A stretch of 64,000 nt of DNA. Origin: Euryodendron excelsum (lineage: Eukaryota > Streptophyta > Magnoliopsida > Ericales > Pentaphylacaceae). Position numbers and translations under genes: made by a program. The stretch lies in NCBI GenBank assembly GCA_033060915.1, contig CM065388.1:28496501-28560500 (forward strand). The letters run 5' to 3'. Of the stretch, positions 45,435 through 58,457 are shown one piece after another. Within the stretch, counting starts at the first letter, position 1. Each line of letters opens with the position of its first letter. A model generated the notes under the pieces. That model saw only the letters and a program-made list of their open reading frames with translations. It had not been told where the DNA came from and made no database searches.

Positions 45435-47389
45435 TAGATGCCCCTTGTAGAGACTCTGATCCTCTTTTGCCCCTTGTCCCTGAGTTACATTTATGTTAGA
45501 CAGTTTTATTTTGATATTTTGTACAAAAATAGATATTTATGGTCCTTAGACGCGTGGCTAGACAAATACATTTATGATATTTACAACTAGGCATATGATC
45601 AAATGCATGTGATGTATGATGATATTAGATATTTTATTACATGAGTTGATGTTGGTGACTTCTATTTCTACAGGAAGTTATGTCCTATGTGTGCAAAGCC
45701 CATGCTGATTTTTTTTTTTTTAACGTATGCACAGGTTAGAAATATGTTAATAGAATGACACAAGGTGCTGTTAGACTTGTAATCTTGGGAATGGTAACTC
45801 CCTCCTCCTCGAGAGTCTAGCCTCTCCTCTGGCTCAACCCTACTTTGATTGGATGATAGCACTTCGCACCTTTCTCAACCTCTTGATCACCTCCAACTTT
45901 CTATCTTAGGGCTAGTGTATAGGGTTATTGGGGTGAGACTTTCGACTCTCGAGGTTTTAGCAACAACTTACTTGACCTTTGGCAAAGCGATAAGTGGCCA
46001 GTCATTTCAATCCGAGAAGACTTTGTTTAGGACCGTAATGTAGGCTAGCTTATGGGGTTTTAGAAACAACGGGATATGCAAGCTCAAATTTGATGTTGTT
46101 TTCGGTAGGGTTTAGATCCATACCATCCTTGAATACTTTCCAATAGGATTAGCATCCTTCTTTAGCTTTGGCAGCGTATCTAGCTCATTTAGATCAAGCA
46201 ATCTGTTTTCAATCAGAGGGGACTTTAATAGGGTTGTAATGTAGGTCATGGTTTTGGGGTTTTGCAAGAAAGGGTAAAGGCTCGAACCTATTGTCTCTAC
46301 TTGGTTTCTTTATAACCTAGGATTACCTTTGAATTTCCGTCTTGCTTTTGACCATATACTTCTCAGGGTGACAATGACCTTGTTCTTTCACCCTTTCTAT
46401 TTACTCCTTGAGATAAACATGACTTTCTTTTCTTTCAATCCTCTTATTATGCCTTTGAAGATGACTCAATCATGATTTTCTTCAGGCCTTTCCTTAAAGG
46501 ATTTTTTTTTTTTTTGCTTCTTACACCTTGGCAACTCCTTTCCTTTGCTTTTTCTTTCTATTCCTTTATGAAATAAATAATTCTTCGCCCCTTTTCCCTT
46601 GGATATTTTCCTTGGCAGTTCAATCTACCCAGTGTGGGCGATGATCCCTAGGTTGAGGTTTTCTTAGAAAAAAGATGGATGGCTCAACAGGTTTGGCAAG
46701 GGGTTACTTCTGATTGTATGGGAAATGAAATGAGGGCCTCTCTTCACTTTGAATTAGATTGCTTGATCTATAGAGCTTTCATTGCTGCTTTAGCACAGCG
46801 GGGGTGGATACCATTCCTAGAGTTCTCAAACTATTGTCTGCCCCAGTATGGGGAGGACAGTCTTGGATTAGGGTTGACAAAGAAAACTTTGTTTGTTGCG
46901 AGGCTCTAGGGGTTAAACAAAGGGAATATGAGCATATTTGTTTATTAGTTATTTATTCTTTTATTTATATGTGGGGAAGTGAAAGATGGCTCTTCTTCAT
47001 TTTGATAAATTGGCCACACATCGCTTAGCTTTAGGGTCCTGCAAGTGCTGCCTTTGGGTAGTATCCTCACTCATCTTTATCCTCTCTCTCTCTGAAAAGC
47101 TGATCATTTGGTGAGTGGTTAATTTATGCTATCATCCCTTCAAGTTGGATCATTCCATAAGACAAACCGTGCCCCTTATGTAGAAGGTAGCCACCATTCC
47201 CTAGAGATAATAAGACAACAGCAATGGGATAAAAGACTATTACTTGATTGATATTATCAATTTTATGGCAAGCACAGAGTTCTTGAAAAAACAGAATGTA
47301 AACATTAATTTAAAGACAGAAAGTAAAAGGGATAGAAAGAAAATGAGTGTAAACACCGCTTTCTTGTACGCTTGTGCAAGGAACCCATT
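45435..47389. other. Element A internal region without recognisable gene
   Basis: Follows the PMD fragment on the plus strand (its likely 3' flank) and lies downstream of gag on the minus strand, where pol would be expected. I see no reverse transcriptase, RNase H or integrase motif on either strand. T-rich runs at 45,710 and 46,501. Confidence 0.45.
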
Positions 47390-49398
47390 TTAGTACGGCC
47401 TTGGGACAATTCCCACATCTTCGATGCTCCATTCGCGACCTGGATCCTCAGCTAAGGCGAGACAAGCAAAGGCTTCATCTAGAGCTCCAAAGATGTTGAC
47501 ACTATTGATGCGGTTGTTAGCCTCCTTTCTGTTCTTTGCAGTGGGTTCTTCTGTAAACAGGGTGACCAGCTCACCCCCCTCTAATTCAAATGGCTTTGTC
47601 TGTTCTCTTGACTCCTCTAGCTCCCATCCCATGTCTCCATAGTTGTACTCAGTTGCGAGCCAAGGGTTCTCTAGTAATTGACGTTCAGCTGCTGTATACC
47701 TCGGGTGTAGAAATTCATCACCCCATCCATCGGCAGTTATGATTTCGATATGTTCTCCCTCCAGGAACACGTGCTCATCAATGGGCCAGTCAGAAGCGTC
47801 AAGCATCTCATCAGGATTATGGAGATAAATTGGGCATAGTGGGAGATCTTCTTCCCAGTCATTTTCTTCATCGGCCTCCCAATCGTTCTCATAACCTTCG
47901 GCCTCGAGCTCGTCGAATTCTCCCTCGTCTTCTATCTCTACTAGTATCATATTGATGGTGTGATCTGACAGAGGGTTGGTGGTCACATTGGGAGTAGGAG
48001 CAGGTTTTACCGGCTGCAGATCAATGGTCTTATTATCGATCAGGTGTTGAATCTTGTGCTTGAGAGCAAAGCAGCTTTCGGTGTCATGTCCCTGGCCACC
48101 TGAATGGTATTCACATGTAAGAGCGGCATTAAAGGTCGGGGGCAGACGGCTTGGCAACGAGCAAGCAGGGACGGGCTTCAAAATGTTGTTCTTTAGAAGG
48201 CTATGGTAAGCCTCGGTTTGGGTGCAGGCTAAGGCGTCGAAAGTACGAATGCGTCGAGTAGGTTTATTAAAGTTGGGTCGTGCCCCCGCGGGGCCATAGT
48301 TAGGGGTAGGAACAGGCATGGTCAAAGTGGGTAAGGGTAGGACTGGCGGTGATTGTAGCGGGGGACGGTATTGGGGTGGTTGGCTAGGCAGAATAGCGGA
48401 CACTTTACTTTCCTTCCTGATCGTGCCCCTTGTAGTGGCCACCTTTTTGGCTATGTTGGCGGTATTTTCTCTGGTCTTGGCATAGGGATCCGTAATTCTT
48501 CCTATCTTGAGGTCGTTTTCTATCATCTCTCCCTGCATGATAAGCTCGGAGAAGCTTTTTCCTACGCTTGTGCAGAGCTTTTTGTAGAATAGACCTTGAA
48601 AAGTATGTACAAACAGTTGTACATACTCCTTCTCCTCCAGCAGAGGGTTTACTTGTGCAACGGCCTCCCTCCATCTTAGGGCATAGGCTTTAAAGCTCTC
48701 CTTCTCACCCTTGCTCATCGTCATCAAGGACCATCGATCGGAAGTGAGGTCGATGTTGTGACGGTATTGGGCTTTGAACGCATTGACTAGCTCCATCTAG
48801 GTTGTGATCTTCCTTAAGTCCAGACGAGCAAACCACTATAGAGCAGACCCTGTGAGACTGTGTTAGAATAGCTGCATAAGGAGTTTCGGATCGTTGCCAT
48901 GTCCACTTAGCGCTCCAGCATATAGACGAAGATGAGCAACGGGGTTGCCGGTACCGTCGTACTTATGAAAGTCAGGCATTTTAAACTTAGCAGGTCTTGG
49001 GTGGTCAGGGAAGAAACAGAGCTCATCATAGGAAGTGAACCCGTAAGTATCGTGGCCATGGAGACTTCGCAACGAATCTTCTAATCCTTGGATTTTCAGA
49101 CTAAGAGGGTCTAGAGAAGCCTTCTTTATAGCAGGTGAAAGCAATATGGTCTCTTCTTCTTCAGTGTTGACCCCTTTGGCATCTTTCTTAGTCCTCCCAG
49201 CATTATCGAACTAAACCATGATCCTTGGATTAGTGGGTTCAAGGTCTTTGGATAAATCATAGATGATGACGGGACTGTAGTAGCATCCTTCATGGCCAGA
49301 GTTTGAATGAGTTTGAGCATCTCATCCATCTTAGTCCTCATTTCGTTGACTTCCTCTCGAGAGACTTGAGAGGATTCTTCAGGGTTAGCAGCCATCAA
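47390..49398 (-). pseudogene. Retrotransposon gag, inactivated
   Basis: Begins at 49,398 (MMAANPEESSQVSREEVNEM, a coiled-coil-like region), shifts frame near 49,130, and continues with KFKMPDFHKYDGTGNPVAHL, the usual start of a Ty3/gypsy gag core. Three in-frame stops then fall at about 48,864 (TAA), 48,822 (TAG) and 48,799 (TAG). The two TAGs stand where gag has Trp (AL-stop-WFARL, KITT-stop-MELV). From 48,796 an open 468-codon frame reads SFKAYALRWREAVAQV, ELIMQGEMIENDLKIG and a CCHC-like knuckle of the form C-x2-H-x6-H-x4-C (CEYHSGGQGHDTESC). It ends in a long acidic tail and TAG. The gag product would coat RNA in virus-like particles. No protease active site is visible in the tail. Confidence 0.85.
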
Positions 49399-50941
49399 TG
49401 ATGCTCTTTGCCGAGTGATAATAGGATCCCTAGGTGGATGCTGCTCCTTTTTGGGAGCAATGTTGACTCAGTGCAGGGTGACCTCTGTAAATGAAAAATA
49501 AAAAGAGAGAAAGAAGGAGACAAAAACACAAATCGCAAGTCAATTTCTAGTTTTTAGAGAGCTTTATGCAATGCATGTCCTAGGGTGTCCCTCTTTAAGA
49601 GGGAAACTAATCATGATGTATTGGCCCACTTTTGGAGATAGGGGATTTGCCCCTGTATGCAGACACTTTACCGTCAGGTAGGAACCTTCAGCCATCCATG
49701 CATTCATTCATACAAGTAAAGAAGTACATTAAATTTTGGGTTCAAGATACAAAAGAATTGAAATACATTTTAATAGGGGGAGGGGAAACATTTTCCTTTG
49801 GACTTCCGCCTATCTACTTTTACAAAGGAAAACCCTAAACTACTCTTGAGTCTTCGGATTCGTCTTCCCTGGACTTGATATTGAAGAGGTCGTTGAGAGA
49901 CCTTGTTGATTGGTTGCCCCTTGTCTTCATGGCAATCCTATCTCTGTGAGCATAGAGGGATTGGGGCCCCTCTTGTGGAATGAATTGAGATGCATGCAAT
50001 GAGTCTTCAGGGATACGTGGGAACCCTTAGGGTTTAGGTAGGTTTAATGCAAGGGAGAGTGACCTTGGTGTCACTCTCAATGGGTTGATCATATGCATGA
50101 GAATGCAGTGACTTGAGTTACTTAGAACTCTTGTTTTGACATGGAATATTAAATGCATGAACATGGGTATGCAAAGAGTATAATGAGAGAGAATGTAATA
50201 GCAAAGTAAACGTGCATGCATGAGTAGTTAGACATGCATTATAATAGTATGAATACAGTCAGTATAACAGCAGGAATAGACAGGTATAAATGAAAGTAAG
50301 AGCAGTCGCTCTTTCCTCCATGGATTTGAAAATGGTGCTCGTGTCTTAAATCTGGCAGAGGTTTGGTTATGCATGGTGTCTATATGAGTATGAGGTTGAG
50401 GTTTAACTAATGCGTCCTAAAAAGGCTCGGTCCCTGGATCTTCAAACCTAGGCCCACTCCCCGAGGTGGTACATGATCGGTTGGTGATCCGAGCGGGGTA
50501 ACCATCAAGAGGCTGTAGGCGAAGAAACTGACACAGCATCTTGCACACAACCAATATACCATTCCCCCTTTCTAACTAGAAAGGACATATCAGGGTAATA
50601 ATGCAAGTATGCAAAATGCAAGTGCACTTGCAATGTGTGTGTGTGATTTTTAAAAGTGGAGGAAAGAGCCCAACAACTCCCATTCATCATGTTCATCACA
50701 TTCATGCACAACAGTTAATAAAACTTAAGCAAAAAGCGCACCTACAAAGCAAAGATGCAAGTGTTAGTATGTGGATGACAAACATAATACAAGATAATAT
50801 GAATAAATGCATATTTTTTGAAAACAATTTTGAAAATTTAGTTCTGAAAATTTAAAGTGAATAAGATTGAACCAAGTTAATTGAAGACTCTACATAGGTG
50901 AAGGGTAAAGAGACATGACTACGGCCTAACCCTTTAAGTGT
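49399..50941 (-). other. Element A leader between primer site and gag
   Basis: Untranslated leader by position (minus strand). No gene seen. It carries short repeats of ATGCATG/AATGCA and a TG-rich run near 50,630. Confidence 0.5.
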
Positions 50942-50958
50942 CCCCAGTGGAGTCGCCA
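50942..50958 (-). other. Primer-binding site, tRNA-Arg (ACG) type
   Basis: On the minus strand TGGCGACTCCACTGGGG starts two bases after the LTR end. Its complement, CCCCAGTGGAGTCGCCA, agrees with my recollection of the 3' end of plant tRNA-Arg(ACG) plus CCA. This fixes element A's orientation and marks 50,961 as the inner edge of its 5' LTR. Confidence 0.75.
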
Positions 50959-50960
50959 GC

Positions 50961-53721
50961 TATCGCGCCCAGATTTTTTGCACTCGAAGAATACACACAT
51001 AAGTGGAAAAAATGCTGTACTCTCTCGTTAGAACTTACCCTCTTAGAAGAATGAGTGCGACTAGGTTTGAATTGAAAATTGGTTTGAATAAAGGGCTTTC
51101 GAAAAAAAGTTTGGAGTCGCCACCTAACTTGATTAAGATGAGTTAGGTCATCTAAAAACTAAGAATAATTCGAAGACTACACTTAAGGTTTTTAAAAAAG
51201 GTTTTTGAAAATACCACCTCAAGAGAGGGTTTTTAAGAAAAACAGATTGTTTGGCAACCTTTGGAAAACATTTAGCCCTTTTTGAAAAATAACTCCTTTT
51301 TGGTCTATGAAAACAGTGATCTAGATTCGGAGGTTGGTTATGTGTAGGGCAGACGCACTAAGCCATCACCCTACCCCGCCCTTTCGGTACCTACATGTCA
51401 ATCTACCCTACATTTACCTATGAGAGTCTTTAACTAACTAATGTTCAATCCTATTCACTTTGAAAAAAATGTTTTAAAAAGATATGATGCATGATATGCA
51501 AGTGCAAGATAAGAGAGTTGAGAAATAGATTTGGAAAGAAATTGATTTGAAAAGGAAGAGATAGAAGTTTGAATTTGGAAAGAAGGTTTTTGGAATTGAA
51601 AATAGAGATTTGAAAATAGAAATTTGGAATTGGAAGTTTGAAAATAGATTGAAGATTTGAAAAGATGATGAGTTTGAGATTTGGAAAATGTGGAGGAATT
51701 TGAAATTTGAAAGAAGTTGTGACCGCACCCATGAGGGTTGCCTACGTATCCTTTTGGAGGAATCAGGTCAGTCGTAGTTCGGACAAGAGTCTGATTGAAA
51801 ATAGAAGGTTTTGATTTGAAGAAGTGATTGAATTAAAAATTGGATTTGATTTGAAATTAGAAGAGGAGATTAGAATTTGAAATTTAGAATTTTGGAATCC
51901 AAAAGATTGGATTTTGATTTGAAAAAGTAGAATTTGAAAGAAAGATTTAGACTTGTTTTGGAAAGATGGAGGTTTAAGAAAGCTAGACTTAGGAAAGATG
52001 TGAAGTTTAAGAAAGATTTGACTTGACTTGGAAGGGTTAAGAGATTAGGAAAGATTAGATTTAGGAAATGTTTGAATTGGGAAAGGTTCGATTTAGGAAA
52101 GTTTCGAATTAAGAAAGTTTTGAAAAAGTTTTCAAATTAGGAGAGTTTCAAAATTAGGAAAGTTTTGGAATTTGAAAAGTTTTGGAATTAGGAAAGTTTT
52201 GAAAAAGGAAAGGTCTCACTTAGGAAAGTTTTGAATTAGGAAAGTTTTCAATTTAGGAAATATTTGAATTAAGAAAGTTTCAACTTAGAAAAGTTTTGAA
52301 ATTGGAAAGTTTCGTTTTAAGAAAATTTTTGAAATAGGAAAGAGTTGAATTTTAGAAATGTTTTGACTTAGGAAAGTTTAGTTTAAGAAAAGTTTAGAAT
52401 TTGGAAAGTTTCAAGTTAAGAAAATTTTGAATTTGGAAAGCTTAGACTTTTAGAAAGATTTTAAATTAGGAAAGATTTAAAAAAAAAAAGGTTTGAATTA
52501 AGAAATTTCAACTTAAGAAAGTTTTGAATTGAGAAAGTTTTGAGTTTAGAAAGGTTTTAGATTTGGAAAGATTTGAAATTGAGAAAAGTTTAGAATTTCG
52601 AAAAGATTTGAAGTTTAGAAAGATTTAACTTAAGAGAGTTTTGAATTTGGAAAGAATTGAAATTTGAAAAGTTTAAGATTTAGAAAGTTTTAGAGTTTGA
52701 TTTTGGAAAATCTTGAGATTAGGAAAGGTTGGTTTGAATTTAGGGAAGATTTGAAAAGTTAAGATTAGGAAAGGGTTGAATTAAGAAAGATTTGAAGGCC
52801 TAATGTTTAAGGAAAGATTTAAAAATTTTAGGAAACTTACGGCTTAGGAAGGTGGAAAATTAGGAAAGAGTTGAATTAGGAAAGATGTAGATTTTGAATC
52901 TAAAAGAGAAGGTTTGATTTTGCTTCAAAAAACGGAGGATATGATTTAGTTTCCTAAATGGGAAGATTAGATTTGATTTCCTAAAGGGAAAATTGGATTT
53001 GGCAAGGATTTGGAAAGGGAAGTTTCTAGAAATCCTAGATTTGGAAAACTATAGTTTTGACGTAGAAAATAGGTTTTGGAAATATGTATAGTTTTGATGT
53101 AGAAAACAAAAGGTTTTGGAAACATAGATTTGTGGCAAAGTTTGAAAATCATGTTTTTGGAAAGAAAATTAAGATTTCCTAATTGTGAGTTCTAGGGCTT
53201 GATTTGGGCTCTAAGGCAAGAGTTTTTGGAAAGTGCGTTTTTAGAAACGAAGGTTTTTAGAAGGGAATCCTAGAGAGGAATCTTTGGAAAGTAAATTTGA
53301 AGAGAGAGTTTTTGGAAAGAAATTTTAAAGAGAAGGAGTTTTTCGAAAGCATGTTTTTGGAAACAAGTTTTTTTGGAAGGAAATTCTAGAGGGGAGTTTT
53401 TAGAAAGAAGATTTTGAAAAGAGAGTTTTTGGAAAGATTTTTGGGGAGATTTTTTCTAGGAAAGAGACCTAGGGAACGTTTTTGGAAAGTGGACTTTGAA
53501 GAGAGCGTTTTAGAAAGGAGTTGAAAATGGAGGTTTTGAAAAACAGATTTTTGGAAAGAGTTTTTAGAAAACAATTTTGGAAAGAGGAGAGTTTTAGGAA
53601 AGTATGTTGAAAAAGAGATTTTTAGGAAGAGATTTTTGAAAAGAGAGCTTTTTGGAAAGTATAAAAAACATCTTACTTCCCTAAAGCAATTTTAGCCATA
53701 GGAAGGCTAGAACCATTTTAG
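50961..53721 (-). repeat. 5' LTR of element A (inner part)
   Basis: Starts TATCGCGCCC, where the other LTRs have TGTCGCG or TGTCACG, so the terminal CA reads TA on the coding strand. Tracks the 3' LTR at 40,186 base by base up to AGAACCATTTTAG, where LTR B (TGTAAGC) begins. The remainder must lie beyond 64,000. Confidence 0.85.
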
Positions 53722-53929
53722 TGTAAGCACCCCATTTTTGATCGCTCGGCAGTCTACACTCCGTCCAGACTTGTTTTCAAGTCATTGTGGGCGTATTCCA
53801 ATCAAAACCAATTTTCTAAGTCCAAATCCCATTTGTCCATTGCCTTGCGGGCCTACCAGGCCCAAATAGAGGCAAAATGACCAAAATGCCCTTAGGGGCA
53901 TTGTTCTTTACAATTACAACTCCAATCCC

Positions 53930-54375
53930 TCTCTCGAGACAGTTTATTCCTCGAGACGATTCCAATTCAGGCACGTCTTTTCGAAGACGGTAAGTCCCCT
54001 TTCCAATTCCTCTCTCGAGACAGTTTATTCCTCGAGACGGTTCCAAACCAGGCATGTCTTTTTGAAGACGGTAAGTCCCCTTTCCAATCCCTCTCTCGAG
54101 ACAGTTTATTCCTCGAGATGGTTCCAAATCAGGCACGTCTTTTCGAAGACAGTAAGTCCCCTTTCCAATCCCTTTCTCGAGATAGTTTATTCCTCGAGAC
54201 GGTTCCAATTCAGGCACGTATTTTCGAAGACGGTAAGTCCCCTTTCCAATCCCTCTCTCAAGATAGTTTATTCCTCGAGACGGTTCCAATCAGGCTTGTC
54301 TTTTCGGAGACGGTAAGTCCTCATTCAAATCCCTCTCTCGAGACAGTTTATTCCTCGAGACGGTTCCAATCAGGG
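53930..54375. repeat. ~80-bp tandem array in LTR B
   Basis: About five to six copies combining CTCTCTCGAGACAGTTTATT, CCTCGAGACGGTTCC and CGTCTTTTCGAAGACGG with TAAGTCCCCTTTCC. The CTCGAGAC/GTTTATTCCTCGAGAC part recurs in LTR C (59,703 onward, opposite strand). A 157-residue ORF over this array is an artefact of the repeat. Confidence 0.85.
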
Positions 54376-54389
54376 CCCCTTTAGTAACT

Positions 54390-54837
54390 TCCCGAGAATG
54401 CTTCTTATAGTATTCTCAACCTTTCCTTATCTTTCCGGATCATTCTAAGTCAGTTCCGGCTAACCTAGTACAAAATGACCGTTTTGCCCCTGGTGGGCCG
54501 GTCTTCTTTTTCGACCATACCGGCTCTGGGTATCAAGTCGGTAACCTCCTGAGAATGCTTCTTATAGTACTCTCAACCTTTCCTTATCTTTCTGGATCAT
54601 TCCGAGTCAGTTCCGGCCAACCTGGTACAAAATGACCGTTTTGCCCCTAGTGGGCTGGTCTCCTTTTTCGACCACACCGGCTCTGGGTATCAAATCAGTA
54701 ATCCTCTGAGATTACTTCTTATAGTATTCTCAACCTTCCTCTATCCTTCCGGATCATCTCGAGTCAGTTCCGGCAAACCCAGTGCGAAATGATCGTTTTG
54801 CCCCTGGTAGGCCGGTCACCTTTTCCGACCACACCGG
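54390..54837. repeat. ~156-bp repeats in LTR B
   Basis: Three units with AATGACCGTTTTGCCCCT, CGACCACACCGGCTCTGGG and CTTATAGTATTCTCAACC. LTR C is inserted inside the last unit, which resumes at 60,491 with CTCTGGGAATC. Confidence 0.85.
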
Positions 54838-57800
54838 TGTCGCGCCCAGATTTTTTGCACTCAAGGAATACTCACCCAAGTGGGAAAAATACTGTACGCT
54901 CTCGTTAGAACTCACCCTCCTAGAAGAATGAGTGCGACTAGGTTTGAATTGAAAAATTGGTTTGAATAAAGGGCTTTTGAAAAAGATTCGGAGTCGCCAC
55001 CTAACTTGATTAAGGTGAGTTAGGTCACCTAAAAACTAAGCATAGTCCGAGAACTGCACTTAGGGTTTTCGAAAAACGATTTGAAAATATCTCCTCGAGA
55101 GAGGGTTTTCAAGAAAACAGGTTGTTTGGCAACCTTTGGAAAATATTTAGCTCTTTTTTAGAAAAATAACTCCTTTTGGTCTTTCGAAAACAGTGATCTA
55201 GGTTCAGAGGTTGGTTACGTGTAGGGAAGACGCACTAAGCTATCACCCTACCCCGCCCTTTCGGTACCTACATGTCAATCTACCCTAAATCCACCTATGA
55301 GAGTCTTTAACCAACTGTAGTTCAATCCTACCCATTTTAAAAAAACAATGTTTGAAAACTAATTTAGCATGATATGCAAGTGTAAGGAAAGAGAATTGAA
55401 AAATAGATTTGAAAAGAGATGGATTTGAAATTGATTTGGTTTGAAAATAGATTTAAAAAGATGGAATTGAAATTAAAAAGAGTTTGAAAACTGAAAGTAG
55501 AAATTTGAAAATTGAAATTTTGAAATTGGAATTTTGGATTTGAAAAGATTTTGAAAACCGCACCCATGGGGGTGGAATTGATAATTTGAAAAGCATTGTG
55601 ACCGCGCCTATGAAGGTTGCCTACGTATCCTTTTGGGGGAATCAGGTCAGTCGTAGTTCGGACAAGAGTCTGATTGAAAATAGATTGATTTGAAGAGAGA
55701 GATTGAATTGAAAGAAAGAAATTGAATTGAAAACTAGATTTGATTTGAGATTAGAAGAAGAGATTGGAATTTGAAATTGAGAAGATTAGACTTGCTTTGG
55801 AAAATTGATTTTGGAAAGACTTGTTTTGGAAAGATGGAGGTTTAGGAAAGCTAGACTTAAGAAAGATGAGACTTAGGAAAGACTAAAAGTTTAAGAAAGA
55901 TTGGATTTAGGAAAGGTTCGATTTAGGAAAGTGTCATTTTTGGAAAGTTTCGAAATTAGGAAAGTTTTAGGTTTAGGAAAGTATTAGGTTTAAGAAAGTT
56001 TTAGGTTTAGGAAAGTTTTGAATTAAGAAATGTTTTGAATTAGGAAAAGTTTAGTTTAGGAAAGACTTAGAGTTTAGAAAGTTTCAAGTTCAGAAAGCTT
56101 TGAATTTTGGAATGTTTCGAAAAAGGGAAGTCTTGAGAGTGGGAAGTTTTGAAAACAAGGAAGTTTTGAAAATAAGGAAGTTTTGAAAATAAGAAAGTTT
56201 CGCTTTGGGAAAGGTTTGAAAAATGAAAGTTTTCAATTTAGGAAATGTTTGAATTAAGAAAGTCTTGACTTAAGAAAGTCTTGAATTAAGAAAGTTTTGA
56301 ATTTAGAAAAGTTTTAGATTTGGAAAGATTTGAAGTTTTGGAAAGTTTAGAATTTGGAGAGATTTAGGTTTAGAAAGATTTAACTTAGGAGAGTTTCAAA
56401 ATTAGAAAGTTTTGAATTTGGAAAGATTTGAAATTTAGAAAGTTTAAGATCTAGAAAGTTTTAGAGTTTTAGAAAATCTTGAGATTAGGAAAGGTTTGAG
56501 TTTAGGAAAGATTTGAAAGCTTGGATTTGAAAAAGGTTTTGGAAAGAGGTAGAATTAGGAAAGGGTTGAATTGAAAATTGAAAGTTGAGTTTTTAAAACT
56601 TAGGAAAGATTTTTATGTTCAAGTTTAGGAAACTTAAGATTTAGGAAAGTGAAGGATTAGGAATGATTTGAATTGGGAAAGAGTTGGATTTTAAAATTTA
56701 AGGAAAGATTTAAAGTTTAACCTTAGGAAACTTATGGTTTAGGAAGGAATTGAATTAAGAAAGGTTTGGATTAAGAAGGGATTGGATTTGGTTTCTAAAA
56801 GAGAAAGGTTGGATTTTGTTTCCAAAAACGGAGGACGGGATCTAGTTTCCTAAACGGGGAGATTGGATTTGGTTTCCTAAAGGGGAGACAGGATTTGGAA
56901 AAGGAGATTCTAGAAACCCTAGATTTAAAAAATTATAGTTTTGACGTAGAAAATAGGTTTTGGAAACATGTATATTTTTTATGTGAAAACATGAGGTTTT
57001 GGAAACCTAGGTTTGGGCAAAGTTTGAAAATCATGTTTTTGGAAAGAAAATTAGGGTTTCCTAATTGTGGGCTCTAAGGCTTGACTTGGGCTCTAAGAAA
57101 AAGGGATTTTTAGAAAGTGTGTTTTTAGAAACGTAGATTTTCTAGAAGGGAATCCTAGGAAGGAGTTTTTGGAAAGTGTGTTTTTGGAAACGTAGAGTTT
57201 AGAAAGAAAATCCTATAGGGGAATTTCTAGAAGGAAGATTCCGGGAGGAGAGTTTTTAGAAAGATTTTTAGGGAGTGTTTTTAGAAAGTGAATTTTGAGG
57301 AAAGAAAGTTTTGGAAAGGAGTTGAAAAAGAGAGTTTTGAAAAAGAGATTTTGAAAGGGAGTTTTGAAATCAATTTTGAAGAGGGAAGTTTTAGGAAAGT
57401 ATGTTGAAAAAGAGATTTTTAGGAAGAGATTTTTAAATAGAGTTTTTAGAAGGTGTAAAAACATCTCACTTTCCTAAAGCAATTCTAACCATAAGAAGGC
57501 TAGAACCACTTTAGGAAAGCGGTTTTGAAAACAAAGTTTGAAAATATAGACCAAATGGTCACTTTTAATATAACACTTTCCTAAAGCAACCCTAGCCATG
57601 GAAATGATAGAATCACCCTAGAATTGTGGTTTTGAAAATAAGTTTTTGAAAAAGAGATTTTGATGCAATTTTGAAAACAAGTTTGAAAACGTTTTGAAAA
57701 ACAACTTTGAAAATGGTTTTTGGAAGATGCAAGACTATGATATGCACAATGCAATTTGGGGTCGTGAACATACAAGGTTAAGGCTTCACCACATAATCAA

Positions 57801-58336
57801 GGGGGCCGGACCCACGTGGTCTTTGGTTAGACTAGAAGAAAGCCCCTAACACGGTGACTCTCCAATAGTCCAATCCTACACATGGACCGGGAATTCCCTT
57901 GTTTCAAGCATGCAAAGAAAGGGCGGGAAAGAGATGGGGGATTAAAATAGAGAAAACCCAAGTGGGTTGGAGAGAGAAGAGAGAGGGGCGAAGTGCAGAA
58001 AATTAAATAGGGAGCCTACCTTGTATCTTGTTTATTTTGCGCGCCGTGCGGTCTTCGGTCTTCGGTCTTCGGTCTTGATCTTCACCTTCAGTCTTCAGGG
58101 ATTGTCTTCAAGCTTTGGATGGCTGCTCTTCAAGTCTTCAGAGAGTGGTTGAAGGCTAGTGTATGAGTGTATGGAGGAGTGTATGAGTGTATAGGAGGCT
58201 AGGGTTTATGTATGGTGGCTAGGGTTTGGGAAAACCTAGGGAGGCTAGGTTTTAGGAGGTGGTCGAGCTCTGTATATCGAAATATGAGATTCTTAGGTTA
58301 AGTTTGTAGACCCTTTTCACGTTGAACGAGGCTCTG

Positions 58337-58457
58337 TATTTATAGAGGGAAGACAAACCTGGCGCCTGTTGCAGTGGCGCCAGGCCAAATTATACACTGG
58401 CGCCACTAGGAGTGGCGCCAGGCCATTTTTTGGCTTGGCGCCACTACTAGTGGCGCT
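58337..58457 (-). promoter_or_regulatory. LTR C core promoter: dyads and TATA box
   Basis: Dyads (minus order) at 58,437-58,457, 58,399-58,419 (perfect: GGCGCCACT / AGTGGCGCC around AGG) and 58,361-58,381, each 38 bp from the next. TATAAATA is at 58,344-58,337, followed by CAGAGCC. Confidence 0.78.

Larger units (their letters stand above)
40186..53721 (-). mobile_element. Element A: gag-only family-2 LTR retrotransposon, minus, interrupted
   Basis: Read on the minus strand: 5' LTR (from beyond the window, interrupted at 53,721, ending at 50,961), primer site 50,958-50,942, leader, dead gag (49,398-47,390), an antisense PMD fragment, and a truncated 3' LTR (44,635-40,186). The two LTRs match closely. 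In the first ~95 bases of each I count seven differences, all transitions. No protease, reverse transcriptase, RNase H or integrase ORF is visible, so the copy is non-autonomous unless pol was deleted. Confidence 0.8.

Noticed and set aside
50942..50958. tRNA gene
   Set aside because: Only the last 17 bases match a tRNA. The position next to the LTR shows a primer-binding site.
53816..54289. 157-codon minus-strand ORF with repeated GINYLERGIGKGTY
   Set aside because: The repeats simply translate the ~80-bp DNA array. Unit lengths happen to keep the frame. No conserved protein signature.
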